Numbered from the stretch's first letter, positions 6,965 to 15,024 are shown. The stretch: DNA of 46,629 bases from Ilumatobacteraceae bacterium (GCA_022425725.1 JAKMEY010000075.1:1-46629); one strand, 5' to 3'. Notes: a model not told the origin generated them from the sequence alone. Numbers and translations are program-made.

Positions 6965-7806
6965 CCGGCACTCTATGGCTCGTCGCCACACCGATCGGCA
7001 ATTTAGGAGACATCGCTCCGCGCGCCCGAGAGACACTCGAACAGTCTGCGCTCGTGTGTTGTGAGGACACTCGACGAACCGGTCGGCTGTTGCAACACCT
7101 TGGTATTACTGCTCGGGCTCTTGCGGTATGCAACGACCACACTGAACACCGGCTCGCCGAACGAGTCGCCAACGAATTGGCCGCTGGGCATGACGTCGCA
7201 GTCGTCTCTGACGCCGGAACGCCGGGTATCTCAGACCCAGGTGAACGCCTCGTTCACGCCGCAATCAATGCCGGCGCCACCGTCAGTGCAATTCCCGGAG
7301 CCTGTGCCGCCATCAGTGCACTTATTACGAGCGGTCTCCCCACCGAACGTTTCGTCATGGAGGGCTTTCTGCCACGGCGCGGCCAAGAACGAACCGATCG
7401 CCTCACCGATATCGCAGCCGAACACCGAACGATCGTGCTCTACGAGGCCCCACATCGCATCGTTCGAACGCTTGCCGACCTCACCGAAATCTGTGGCGGT
7501 GACAGACAGATCAGCATTGGTCGTGAACTCACGAAACTGCATGAAGAGACCATCCGATCAACCCTTGCCGAGCTTCGCCTCGAGGAACCACGCGGTGAAT
7601 ATGTCATCGTCATCGCAGGGCGCCCACGCGAACAGCAAACGATCACCGAAGAGTCGATCCGCGACGCTCTCGAAGAGGCCTTGTCCCGAGGCCTAAGTCG
7701 TCGTGACGCGGCAGCGGATGTTGCGCGACGCCTCGGGATTCCGCGACGGCAGGCCTACGATCTCGTTATACAGTCACCTTCACCTCAAGAGATGAACACA
7801 CCATGA
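6961..7806 (+). CDS. rsmI: 16S rRNA (cytidine-1402-2'-O)-methyltransferase
   Basis: A 281-residue tetrapyrrole-methylase-fold enzyme. Key patterns are LWLVATPIGNLGDI at the N-terminus, CEDTRRTGRLLQHLGI, VAVVSDAGTPGISDPG (AdoMet site) and LYEAPHRIVRTL. RsmI 2'-O-methylates C1402 in the ribosomal decoding centre. The C-terminal stretch (about 225-270), with SRRDAAADVARRLGIPRRQAYD, matches the family's small helical domain. It is linked by ATGA overlaps to the genes on both sides. Confidence 0.93.
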   Translation: MTGTLWLVATPIGNLGDIAPRARETLEQSALVCCEDTRRTGRLLQHLGITARALAVCNDHTEHRLAERVANELAAGHDVAVVSDAGTPGISDPGERLVHAAINAGATVSAIPGACAAISALITSGLPTERFVMEGFLPRRGQERTDRLTDIAAEHRTIVLYEAPHRIVRTLADLTEICGGDRQISIGRELTKLHEETIRSTLAELRLEEPRGEYVIVIAGRPREQQTITEESIRDALEEALSRGLSRRDAAADVARRLGIPRRQAYDLVIQSPSPQEMNTP

Positions 7807-8630
7807 GTGAATATCTCCACTTCGCGACACCTGGCCCGAGTGCTGCATTCTTCGACCTTGACCGGACCCTCATCAGCGGCTCATCGGCGTTCACGCTCGC
7901 TCTTGCAGGGCGTGCCGCCCACCTCATGCCCACCACCGAACTTGTTCGCGATGCAGTGACCGCAGCGTTGTTCAAACTTCGCGGTGACCATGGCAGCGAC
8001 GTAGCAGACGAGGCACGAGATCGCATCCTCGGTTTCATTAGAGGGCAACGTCAAGATGATCTTCAATCGTTAAATGAACGCGTGATCCCGACACTGCTCG
8101 GAAAAATTCGTCCCGAAGCGCGCCGACTACTCGACCTCCACCGCCAAGCCGGAAGGGGCACCTTCATCGTCTCAGCTGCTCCGACAGAAATCGTTGAACC
8201 CCTTGCGCTTTCGCTCGGAATGACCGGAGGTATCGGCACACGCGGTCGCGTCATTGACGGCGTCTACACCGGTGAACTCGACGGACCTTTCTGCTACGGG
8301 CAAGGCAAAGTTGAAGCGATCACCGATCTCGCCCGATGGGACAATCTCGACTTGGGTCAGTGCTATGCCTACAGCGACTCGTCAAGTGACCTGCCGATGC
8401 TGTCAGCCGTCGGTCACCCAGTGGTCGTCAACCCTGATAGCCGCCTTGAACGCCATGCCCGACAACACGGCTGGCCCGTCGTACATTTCCGTCAACAAAC
8501 CCGAACGGTTGCTCGCAGAGGCCTGATGATCGCCTCAGCTGTCGGCCTCGCAGCGGGGGCGTTCGCAATCGGCATGACGGCAGGTGCGCGTCGAGCCGGT
8601 CAGGTCGGACGCGGTGTGAGAGCGAGTTGA
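7803..8630 (+). CDS. HAD-IB family phosphatase with C-terminal membrane helix
   Basis: A 275-residue HAD hydrolase. Motif I is FFDLDRTL (nucleophile Asp18, acid Asp20), motif II is VSAAPTEI, and motif IV is YSDSSSDLPML. The HAD-IB group includes SerB-like and lysophospholipid-linked phosphatases. The C-terminus (about 237-262) is Gly/Ala-rich and hydrophobic and probably anchors the enzyme in the membrane, as in actinobacterial relatives next to acyltransferases, though none is adjacent here. The last 31 bases overlap the convergent thioesterase gene. Confidence 0.85.
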   Translation: MSEYLHFATPGPSAAFFDLDRTLISGSSAFTLALAGRAAHLMPTTELVRDAVTAALFKLRGDHGSDVADEARDRILGFIRGQRQDDLQSLNERVIPTLLGKIRPEARRLLDLHRQAGRGTFIVSAAPTEIVEPLALSLGMTGGIGTRGRVIDGVYTGELDGPFCYGQGKVEAITDLARWDNLDLGQCYAYSDSSSDLPMLSAVGHPVVVNPDSRLERHARQHGWPVVHFRQQTRTVARRGLMIASAVGLAAGAFAIGMTAGARRAGQVGRGVRAS

Positions 8631-9430
8631 CGCGACTGCGCGACAAGTCGACCCGACGAATCCCACAGCTCGCCATCTTCTTCGAGAACGCCTCCTGAGA
8701 TGTAGCGAGTTCTAAACACAACTGCAAGGGGACCAGGCACAGGAAGGCCGCGCAAGTGAACCGTGAGCTCGACGGTCGGGACCCAACTCACCGGAACTCC
8801 ACTGTTGAAGACCGCAGGCGGGAAGGAATCAGACGCAAGGATCAACCCGTACTGGTCAATGCTCTGGCCGTCCGCAAAATCAAACCATCCCTTGATCTCC
8901 GCTACTCCTCGAGGCTCCCCTGAACGGAATCCAATCGAATCCGGCGACAACCTCACCGACAATCGTCGCTGAAGCTCTGGCACCGGCTGGGCATTCGGGT
9001 CATCGCCATCGACGTCGATCTCACAATCGTCATACGGCGGGATTGACGGTGGGGTTCGGTCGAACTTCTCTATCCCGTCAGGATCATGGTGGCCATATGT
9101 ACCCAGCACTCTGATGACTTCGCGACCGGTTTCGACATTGATAACCGCCGCCGTCATCGTTGCAAAACGTCGACCAGAGCGCACCTCAGTCACATCGACG
9201 AAGTGAGCGCCAACCGCTCCCGGAGACAAGTAATGAGCAGTGATCGTCAACGGCGGTCGACCTGCGGCATCTGCCATTGCGCGAGCGGCCATTACCAAGA
9301 GGTACCCACCGTTGGTGTTGCCGAGAATGTCCCAGCCTTCAAAGACTGTTGCCTCGTAGCGCATCCCGCCCGATTCATTCGTTGCGCCGCTCTGACGAAC
9401 CGACGTTGCTTCAGCGAAGTTATGCGACAT
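8600..9430 (-). CDS. acyl-CoA thioesterase family (double hotdog) protein
   Basis: A 276-residue protein. The N-terminal half has the hotdog pattern WDILGNTNGGYLLVMAARAM followed by LTITAHYLSPG; the second half repeats the fold and contains SWVPTVELTVHLRG and FRTRYISGG. This two-hotdog layout is that of TesB/thioesterase-like actinobacterial proteins that hydrolyse acyl-CoA. The start is ATG 9430, with TAGTTT eight bases upstream; the frame extends to a TTG at 9451. It is convergent and overlapping with the HAD gene, and divergent from metG. Confidence 0.8.
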   Translation of the reverse strand: MSHNFAEATSVRQSGATNESGGMRYEATVFEGWDILGNTNGGYLLVMAARAMADAAGRPPLTITAHYLSPGAVGAHFVDVTEVRSGRRFATMTAAVINVETGREVIRVLGTYGHHDPDGIEKFDRTPPSIPPYDDCEIDVDGDDPNAQPVPELQRRLSVRLSPDSIGFRSGEPRGVAEIKGWFDFADGQSIDQYGLILASDSFPPAVFNSGVPVSWVPTVELTVHLRGLPVPGPLAVVFRTRYISGGVLEEDGELWDSSGRLVAQSRQLALTPRPT

Positions 9431-9438
9431 GAGAGTCG

Positions 9439-9444
9439 AAACTA
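9439..9444 (-). promoter_or_regulatory. candidate -10 element of the thioesterase gene
   Basis: TAGTTT on the minus strand lies eight bases before ATG 9430. No Shine-Dalgarno sequence is visible, so a leaderless transcript is plausible. Confidence 0.4.
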
Positions 9445-9495
9445 CCGCCAACGACCGAACCGCTTACATGCCGAGCCTCAACATGGTGACACCGG

Positions 9496-9501
9496 TAGCG
9501 T
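9496..9501 (+). promoter_or_regulatory. candidate -10 element of metG
   Basis: TAGCGT is four bases before ATG 9506 and seven bases before the in-frame GTG 9509. If the seven-base spacing seen elsewhere holds, the mRNA would begin at GTG 9509 and the protein would lack the first methionine of the longer call. Confidence 0.35.
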
Positions 9502-9505
9502 CTAG

Positions 9506-11017
9506 ATGGTGAGCGGCTTTTACGTCACTACTCCGATTTATTACGTCAACGCAGAACCGCACCTTGGTCATGCGTACACGACGATTGTTGGTGACGCGCT
9601 GAGCCGTTGGCATCGCCTGCTCGGCGACGATGTGATGTACCTCACGGGCACCGATGAACACGGCCTCAAAATCCGTCAAGCCGCGGACGCTGCAGGGCAG
9701 ACCCCTCAAGCATTTTGCGACACCATCGCTCCAAAGTTCGCTGATGCATGGACACGCCTAAATATCACGAACGACGATTTCATCCGAACCACCGAACCAC
9801 GCCATTACGCCGCAGTGAAAGAACTCCTCCAGCGTTGCTATGACGCTGGCGATATTGAACTCGACACCTATTCAGGCAAGTACTGCGTGGCGTGCGAAGA
9901 ATATTTCACTGATGAAGAGCTGCTCGACGGGAGTGTCTGCCCAATTCATAAGCGGCCAGTCGACCATTTCGAAGAAGAGAATTACTTCTTCCGGCTCAGC
10001 CGCTTCCAAGACCGACTGTTGAAGTGGTACGACGAGCATCCCGGAGTGATCAAGCCTGAATTTCGCGGAAATGAGGCGCTCGGTCTTATCCGTGGCGGCT
10101 TGCGTGATTTCTCGGTGAGTCGAACGAGTCTCGACTGGGGTATCCCACTTCCCTGGGATGAGCGTCACGTTGCCTACGTCTGGTTTGATGCCCTCACCAA
10201 TTACCTGTCGGCAACAGGGTTCGGAGACCCGTCGGTTGATTACACCAACCGCTGGCCAGTCGATTACCACCTCATTGGCAAAGACATCATTCGCCACCAC
10301 TGCGTCTACTGGCCCGCGATGTTGATGAGTGCAGGAGTTGATCTTCCGAAGGGATGGGCTGTCGGCGGATGGCTTCTTGTCGATGGCGAAAAGATGGCAA
10401 AAAGCACAGGAAATGTCGTGAACCCTCTCGACCTCATCGACGTCGTTGGGGTCGACGGATTCCGCTATTACGTGCTTGCGGAGACCTCTTACGGATCAGA
10501 CGGCGACTTCTCATTCGAAGGCCTTGTGGGTCGCTACAACTCAGACCTTGCAAACAATCTCGGCAACCTTGCAGCCCGCGTCGCAACCGTTGTCGGAAAG
10601 AAATGTGGCGGTGTCGGTCCTGCTCCCCGGTCAGACTCCCCCCTTGCAGAAGCCGCCGCAACTGCCGTCGCAGGTGCCATATCCGGATGGGATGCTGTCG
10701 CTCCTTCACGGGCACTCGATGCCACCTGGGGTCTCATCAAGGCAACGAACGCCTATCTCGAAATAAACGAGCCATGGAAATCCGAGCCAGGCGCAGAAGT
10801 CGATACTGTCATGGGTGACGCCCTCGAAGCACTGCGAATTATCACTATCCTTGCGAGCCCGGCTGTTCCTCAGACCAGCGAACTCATCTGGCAACGCCTT
10901 GGAATTAGCGGCTCGGTGACCGATCAGCGCATCCCATCTGATGTCGAGTGGGGCGGCTACACAGGCGGCGCCCCTGTCGAAAAAGGTACCCCGCTCTTTC
11001 CACGCATTGTGAGTTGA
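9506..11017 (+). CDS. metG: methionyl-tRNA synthetase
   Basis: A 503-residue class I synthetase that charges tRNA-Met. The HIGH motif is HLGH (19-22) and the KMSKS loop is KMAKS (296-300). The metal knuckle region is CVACEEYF with CPIH further on, so the last usual cysteine is replaced by His. A helical anticodon-binding domain follows (about 360-500). The C-terminal dimerisation domain of longer MetG forms is absent. The start is ATG 9506 or GTG 9509. It heads the metG-tatD-DPBB-rsmA-ispE operon, with tatD starting two bases after its stop. Confidence 0.95.
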   Translation: MVSGFYVTTPIYYVNAEPHLGHAYTTIVGDALSRWHRLLGDDVMYLTGTDEHGLKIRQAADAAGQTPQAFCDTIAPKFADAWTRLNITNDDFIRTTEPRHYAAVKELLQRCYDAGDIELDTYSGKYCVACEEYFTDEELLDGSVCPIHKRPVDHFEEENYFFRLSRFQDRLLKWYDEHPGVIKPEFRGNEALGLIRGGLRDFSVSRTSLDWGIPLPWDERHVAYVWFDALTNYLSATGFGDPSVDYTNRWPVDYHLIGKDIIRHHCVYWPAMLMSAGVDLPKGWAVGGWLLVDGEKMAKSTGNVVNPLDLIDVVGVDGFRYYVLAETSYGSDGDFSFEGLVGRYNSDLANNLGNLAARVATVVGKKCGGVGPAPRSDSPLAEAAATAVAGAISGWDAVAPSRALDATWGLIKATNAYLEINEPWKSEPGAEVDTVMGDALEALRIITILASPAVPQTSELIWQRLGISGSVTDQRIPSDVEWGGYTGGAPVEKGTPLFPRIVS

Positions 11018-11018
11018 G

Positions 11019-11792
11019 ATGACTGAGCGCCCGCAACCTCGCTGGATCGACTCTCATTGCCACGTCTACGACGAGCGCACCCCCGGAGGAGCACACGCGG
11101 CTCTCGATGTGGCACGTGAGGCTGGAGTTGAGGCATTCGTCGTTGTGGGTTGTGATCGAGACAGCAGTCTCGCTGCGATCGATGCCGCCCGTCATCACGA
11201 TGATGTGTTCGCCACGGTCGGCCTTCACCCCCATGAAGCGAGTCACGGTGTTGCCTCGATCACCGACCTTCTTGATGAGCCACGCGTCGTTGCCATCGGA
11301 GAAGCGGGACTCGACTACCACTACGACAACTCGCCTCGCGAACGACAGCGTTCAGCATTCGAAGAACAAATAGCGATCGCTCACGATCGAGACCTGCCGT
11401 TGGTCATTCACACCCGAAGCGCCTGGGACGACACATTCGATATTCTCGACTCCGCTGGCGTGCCCTCACGCACCGTGTTTCACTGTTTCACTGGCGGGCC
11501 TACCGAATTAGAGCGCTGTCTCGAGCGAGACACCTACGTGAGTTTTTCTGGCATCGTGACCTTCCGCTCAGCAACCGAACTTCAACTCGCTGCTCAGGCG
11601 TGCCCTCTCGACCGAATGCTCGTCGAGACCGACAGCCCCTACCTCGCACCTGTTCCATTTCGAGGCAAGCCAAACCAGCCAGCCAACGTTGCGACCGTCG
11701 GTACAGCGATTGCTGATCTGCGAAACGAATCGGCACTCGACGTCGCGGCCGCTACCTCTCGAAACACTCGCAGCGTGTTTGGTCTCACATGA
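11019..11792 (+). CDS. tatD: TatD family hydrolase (metal-dependent DNase)
   Basis: A 257-residue TIM-barrel hydrolase. Metal ligands are visible in IDSHCHVYD at the N-terminus, GEAGLDYHYD, PLVIHTRSA, FHCFTGG and the C-terminal LVETDSPYLAPVPFRGKPNQP. TatD enzymes are Mg-dependent 3'-5' nucleases or related deacylases. The start is ATG 11019, directly after the metG stop. It overlaps the next gene by four bases (ATGA). Confidence 0.93.
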   Translation: MTERPQPRWIDSHCHVYDERTPGGAHAALDVAREAGVEAFVVVGCDRDSSLAAIDAARHHDDVFATVGLHPHEASHGVASITDLLDEPRVVAIGEAGLDYHYDNSPRERQRSAFEEQIAIAHDRDLPLVIHTRSAWDDTFDILDSAGVPSRTVFHCFTGGPTELERCLERDTYVSFSGIVTFRSATELQLAAQACPLDRMLVETDSPYLAPVPFRGKPNQPANVATVGTAIADLRNESALDVAAATSRNTRSVFGLT

Positions 11793-12292
11793 TCGACAGC
11801 CAGGGGGCTCAGCGTCGCCGCATTGCGATCGCCGCCGCAATCACCGTGGTGGCGGTTCCTGTGGCTTTTCTCTTTAACGCCGGTGATGAAGGTGATGCCA
11901 CTTCCACTCTCGGCACCGTCGTAGTCGAGCAACCGACAACAACTCGCTCCAATGAAGACCCACTCGGTCAACCTGGACTTGCACAATTTGATCGAAGTGT
12001 GACGACACCCCCATCGGGAGGAGCCGTCATCGCCGTGCCCGACTCGAATAGCGCATTTCGAGGGACGGCGTCATTTGATTACAGCATCGAAGCGAATGAT
12101 GTGTGCTTTGCTCGAGGTGCTGAACTCGGCGTGTTCGTCACCATCGTCAATCTCGATAACAGCCGATCAACCACCTGCATCGCTGCCCTTGTGCTCGACG
12201 AGAATGCCGCAGACATCGTCATGCACCCCAACCGATTTGCTGCGATCGGCGACCCCACCGATGCTCCGATCACCGTGGAGTATCGCTGGTGA
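11789..12292 (+). CDS. exported RlpA-like double-psi beta-barrel (DPBB) domain protein
   Basis: A 167-residue protein. Residues about 10-30 form one hydrophobic segment after an Arg-rich start (GAQRRRIAIAAAITVVAVP), acting as a signal anchor. A Thr/Ser/Asp-rich linker follows, then a C-terminal domain (about 88-167) with FVTIVNLDNSRSTTC and NRFAAIG, which resembles the DPBB fold of RlpA-like proteins. The usual catalytic-looking NDRGP motif is missing: the equivalent stretch reads LVLDENAAD. In mycobacteria the tatD-rsmA slot holds rpfB, a cell-wall resuscitation factor, so a cell-envelope role is plausible here. It overlaps tatD and rsmA by four bases each. Confidence 0.65.
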   Translation: MIDSQGAQRRRIAIAAAITVVAVPVAFLFNAGDEGDATSTLGTVVVEQPTTTRSNEDPLGQPGLAQFDRSVTTPPSGGAVIAVPDSNSAFRGTASFDYSIEANDVCFARGAELGVFVTIVNLDNSRSTTCIAALVLDENAADIVMHPNRFAAIGDPTDAPITVEYRW

Positions 12293-13101
12293 CTCACAGC
12301 AAGTCCCAGATCAAAGAGCTACTCGAAGCGCATGATCTTCATCTTCGACGCGATCTCGGACAAAACTTCATGGTTGACGCCAATACAGCTCGGCGAATCG
12401 CGGCGCTTGCCGAGGTCGCATCAACCGACAACGTACTTGAAATCGGCCCCGGCCTCGGCTCGCTCACCCTCGCCCTTCACGAGTATCGACCACGCATTGT
12501 CGCGATCGAATACGACCGAGGAATGGTTACCGCACTTCGCGATGTTGTGGCCGACACCGACAACATTTCAGTCATTGAGGCCGATGCGATGCAGGTCGAC
12601 TGGCATGCAGTGGTCGAAACCGATGACTGGGTACTTGTCGCCAATCTTCCGTACAACATTGCAACACCGCTCGTCTGCGACCTGCTCGATGAGGTGCCGC
12701 AGATTTCACGGATGTTGATCCTCGTCCAGGATGAGGCAGCCGACCGATTCGTCGCATCTGAGGGATCGAAACAATACGGAGCTGTCAGCATCAAGATTGC
12801 GCACTATGCACACGCCAAAAAGGTTGCCCACATCCCACGCACCGTCTTCATGCCCCAGCCAAATGTTGAATCTGCTCTCGTTGACATTCGCCGCAAAGAC
12901 ACCGTGGCTGAGGTGAACGCCGACGCCATGTTTTCGCTGGTGAGGACCGCATTTGGCCAACGTCGAAAAATGCTTCGCCGCTCGCTGAGCACCGCTGTCA
13001 ACGCGGAACAGTTCGCGAGTGCCCACATCGACTCTGCGCGACGCCCTGAAACGCTCTCACTCGATGAGTGGTATGCGCTCACGAAAGCAGTCTCGTCATG
13101 A
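12289..13101 (+). CDS. rsmA: 16S rRNA (adenine1518/1519-N6)-dimethyltransferase
   Basis: A 270-residue KsgA/RsmA enzyme that dimethylates two adjacent adenines in helix 45 of 16S rRNA. Motifs are RRDLGQNFMVD, the AdoMet loop VLEIGPGLGSLTLAL, and the catalytic NLPYNIATPL. The C-terminal helical part has FGQRRKMLRRSL. The start is GTG 12289, overlapping the previous stop as GTGA. It overlaps ispE by ATGA. Confidence 0.95.
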   Translation: MTHSKSQIKELLEAHDLHLRRDLGQNFMVDANTARRIAALAEVASTDNVLEIGPGLGSLTLALHEYRPRIVAIEYDRGMVTALRDVVADTDNISVIEADAMQVDWHAVVETDDWVLVANLPYNIATPLVCDLLDEVPQISRMLILVQDEAADRFVASEGSKQYGAVSIKIAHYAHAKKVAHIPRTVFMPQPNVESALVDIRRKDTVAEVNADAMFSLVRTAFGQRRKMLRRSLSTAVNAEQFASAHIDSARRPETLSLDEWYALTKAVSS

Positions 13102-13841
13102 GCGCCACGGTCAACGCCCCCGCAAAACTCACTATCTCTCTTCGAGTAACCGGGATTCGCCCTGACGGCTTCCACCTCATCGATGCCGAAATGGTCACGC
13201 TTGACCTCTGCGACACGCTGACGATCACCGAAGCCGAAACGTCTTCGCTATCGGTTAGCGGACCGTTTGCTGAAGGTGTTCCGACCGATTCGAGCAACCT
13301 CTGCCTCGCCGCCGCAGAGTTCGCTCAACGTCCGGCGTCAATTCATCTTGAAAAGAACATCCCCCACGGAGGCGGTCTCGGCGGGGGTTCAGCCGATGCG
13401 GCGGCAGTGCTGAGATGGGCTGGTATCACCGAGGTGGCATCGACTGTCACACTTGGGGCGGACATCCCATTTTGCCTTCAAGGCGGGAGAGCTCGGGTCA
13501 CCGGAATTGGCGAGAACATTGAGCCTCTTCCACATCTTGTCCACACTTTCACACTGGTTGCACCGCCGCTGCACGTCAGCACTCCCGCCGTCTATCGAGC
13601 GTGGGATGCACTTGGCGGGCCGACCGGTGAGGGTTTGAATGACCTCGAACCAGCTGCTCTGCATGTGGAGCCGAAACTCAACTGGTGGCGAGAACAGATC
13701 ATGAGTCTCACCGGTGCTGTTCCCGTACTTGCAGGGAGCGGGGCCGCTTGGTTTGTGGAGGGTGAGCGCGATGACGCCCTCGTCGAATTGATCGGCGAGG
13801 GCGCTGTTGTGCGCGTCGTGCGCACGAGTAAAGCGATGTAA
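13098..13841 (+). CDS. ispE: 4-diphosphocytidyl-2-C-methyl-D-erythritol kinase, compact form
   Basis: A 247-residue GHMP kinase of the MEP isoprenoid pathway. Motif 1 is NAPAKLTISLRVTG with RPDGFHLIDAEMV; the phosphate loop is PHGGGLGGGSADAAA; motif 3 is AGSGAAWFV near the C-terminus. The protein is about 35-50 residues shorter than typical IspE. The helix between the GHMP loop and LGADIPFCL is shortened to about 15 residues. All three motifs are present, so it is probably active. The start ATG 13098 overlaps the rsmA stop; the open frame extends to 13068 but motif 1 begins right after 13098. Confidence 0.9.
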   Translation: MSATVNAPAKLTISLRVTGIRPDGFHLIDAEMVTLDLCDTLTITEAETSSLSVSGPFAEGVPTDSSNLCLAAAEFAQRPASIHLEKNIPHGGGLGGGSADAAAVLRWAGITEVASTVTLGADIPFCLQGGRARVTGIGENIEPLPHLVHTFTLVAPPLHVSTPAVYRAWDALGGPTGEGLNDLEPAALHVEPKLNWWREQIMSLTGAVPVLAGSGAAWFVEGERDDALVELIGEGAVVRVVRTSKAM

Positions 13842-13850
13842 GAGACGGCG

Positions 13851-13943
13851 CTATTTGCGACGCTGGTGACGCGTCCGTCGCAACATCTTCTTGTGCTTTT
13901 TCTTACGCATGCGCTTGCGGCGCTTCTTAACGAGCGAACCCAT
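13851..13943 (-). CDS. 30S ribosomal protein bS22
   Basis: A 30-residue peptide, MGSLVKKRRKRMRKK then KHKKMLRRTRHQRRK, with ATG at 13943 and TAG at 13851-13853. It closely matches what I remember of mycobacterial bS22 (MGSVIKKRRKRM... ending in an Arg-rich helix), the AURKAIP1/COX24-domain family. It binds the small subunit near the decoding region. It is convergent with ispE, whose stop is nine bases away. No Shine-Dalgarno sequence is present; TAGCGT lies ten bases upstream of the ATG. Confidence 0.93.
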   Translation of the reverse strand: MGSLVKKRRKRMRKKKHKKMLRRTRHQRRK

Positions 13944-13953
13944 AGGGTTGCAG

Positions 13954-13959
13954 ACGCTA
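13954..13959 (-). promoter_or_regulatory. candidate -10 element of the bS22 gene
   Basis: TAGCGT on the minus strand, followed by ten bases and the ATG. The last four bases before the ATG are CCCT, the same as before the bL37 ATG. Confidence 0.45.
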
Positions 13960-14075
13960 CCGTCACAAACTCTTGTTCACGCTCCTGAGCACCAGTTGAT
14001 ATGGAACTCAACTTTTGTGAGATGCAGTGCTTGGCGCAGTGACCGGCGAACCAGGCGGTACCGTATGGGGAGCGA

Positions 14076-14150
14076 TCCGGGGTCGTCTAATTGGCAGGAC
14101 AGCGGTTTTTGGTGCCGTTTGTAGGGGTTCGAGTCCTCTCCCCGGAACCA
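14076..14150 (+). tRNA. tRNA-Gln(TTG), CCA encoded
   Basis: A complete cloverleaf can be drawn. Acceptor TCCGGGG (14076-14082) pairs with CCCCGGA (14140-14146), with discriminator A 14147. D stem GTCT/GGAC, anticodon loop TTTTGGT giving anticodon TTG, T stem AGGGG/CCTCT with loop TTCGAGT. CCA is encoded at 14148-14150, and its last A is also the first base of the glmU start codon. A tRNA-Gln next to glmU is also found in mycobacteria, as I recall. Confidence 0.95.
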
Positions 14151-14911
14151 TGACCCTCCGTGCCGTCGTTCTCGCTGCTGGGGCCGGTACTCGCATGAAG
14201 TCCGATCTGCCAAAGCCGCTTCATGAGGTTTGCGGGAAAGCGATGGTGCTGCACGTCATTGATGCGCTTGCCGCCGCCCAACCTGATGAGGTCTCTGTTG
14301 TTGTCGGGCATGGTGGTGACCTCGTCGCAGAGATCGTGCAACAAGCATCGCCCACCTGGGCCAACATCAGGTTCGCAACGCAACATGAGCAGCACGGAAC
14401 CGGTCACGCCACCCAAGTCGGCATCACCGCTCTCTCTGCGCCCTCAACAGGGGACGCAGTGATCGTGCTTCCGGGGGATACACCGCTCTTAACCTCACAG
14501 ACCATCAATCGTCTGGTGTCAGAGCACATTACGAACGGCCACTCATCGACTCTTCTCACGAGCGAACTCGATGACCCCACCGGCTACGGGCGCATCGTTC
14601 GGAAGGCTGATGGCTCTGTCGAGCGAATTGTCGAACAGCGCGATGCCTCAGCGGCTGAGTTACTCATTACAGAGTGGAATGCTGGTGTCTATGTATTCAA
14701 CCATGCCCAATTGCTGCCCGCACTGAGCGAACTCAGTACCGATAACTCCCAACACGAGTACTACCTCACCGACGCGATTGCTGCACTCGCTCAAGATGGA
14801 CACGTCGGATCGGTCAGCACCGAACCAGACGAAACTCGGGGTGTAAACGACCGCGAACAACTTGCAGAAGTTGAGCACATCATGAGTGCCCGAGATCACC
14901 ACAACGGCTGA
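14150..14911 (+). CDS. glmU: GlmU-like N-acetylglucosamine-1-phosphate uridylyltransferase, acetyltransferase domain absent
   Basis: A 253-residue nucleotidyltransferase that should make UDP-GlcNAc from GlcNAc-1-P and UTP for cell-wall synthesis. The start is fixed by LRAVVLAAGAGTRM immediately after ATG 14150, with LPKPLHEVCGKAM following. Other motifs are QHEQHGTGHA, VLPGDTPLL, NAGVYVFN and EYYLTDAI. The protein stops after VNDREQLAEVE, where full-length GlmU (about 450-490 residues) enters its left-handed beta-helix acetyltransferase domain. No remnant of that domain is seen in the 113 bases before prs. It is therefore a single-domain form, and the acetyltransferase step must be supplied elsewhere. 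Confidence 0.88.
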   Translation: MTLRAVVLAAGAGTRMKSDLPKPLHEVCGKAMVLHVIDALAAAQPDEVSVVVGHGGDLVAEIVQQASPTWANIRFATQHEQHGTGHATQVGITALSAPSTGDAVIVLPGDTPLLTSQTINRLVSEHITNGHSSTLLTSELDDPTGYGRIVRKADGSVERIVEQRDASAAELLITEWNAGVYVFNHAQLLPALSELSTDNSQHEYYLTDAIAALAQDGHVGSVSTEPDETRGVNDREQLAEVEHIMSARDHHNG

Positions 14912-15024
14912 GCCGCTTCACCGGTGAGTCGAATATCGGTGTTCCGCTCTTGTGACCTAGTTGAGAGGTAGGCCAGCGTTCTAAGATGAAGTCGGCGTCG
15001 ACCTTCGGCGCGGAGGGGAGCAAG

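Noticed and set aside
14986-15024. Upstream ATG as the prs start
   Set aside because: GTG 15025 has an excellent Shine-Dalgarno sequence, a possible -10 overlaps ATG 14986, and PRPP synthetase similarity starts after 15025.
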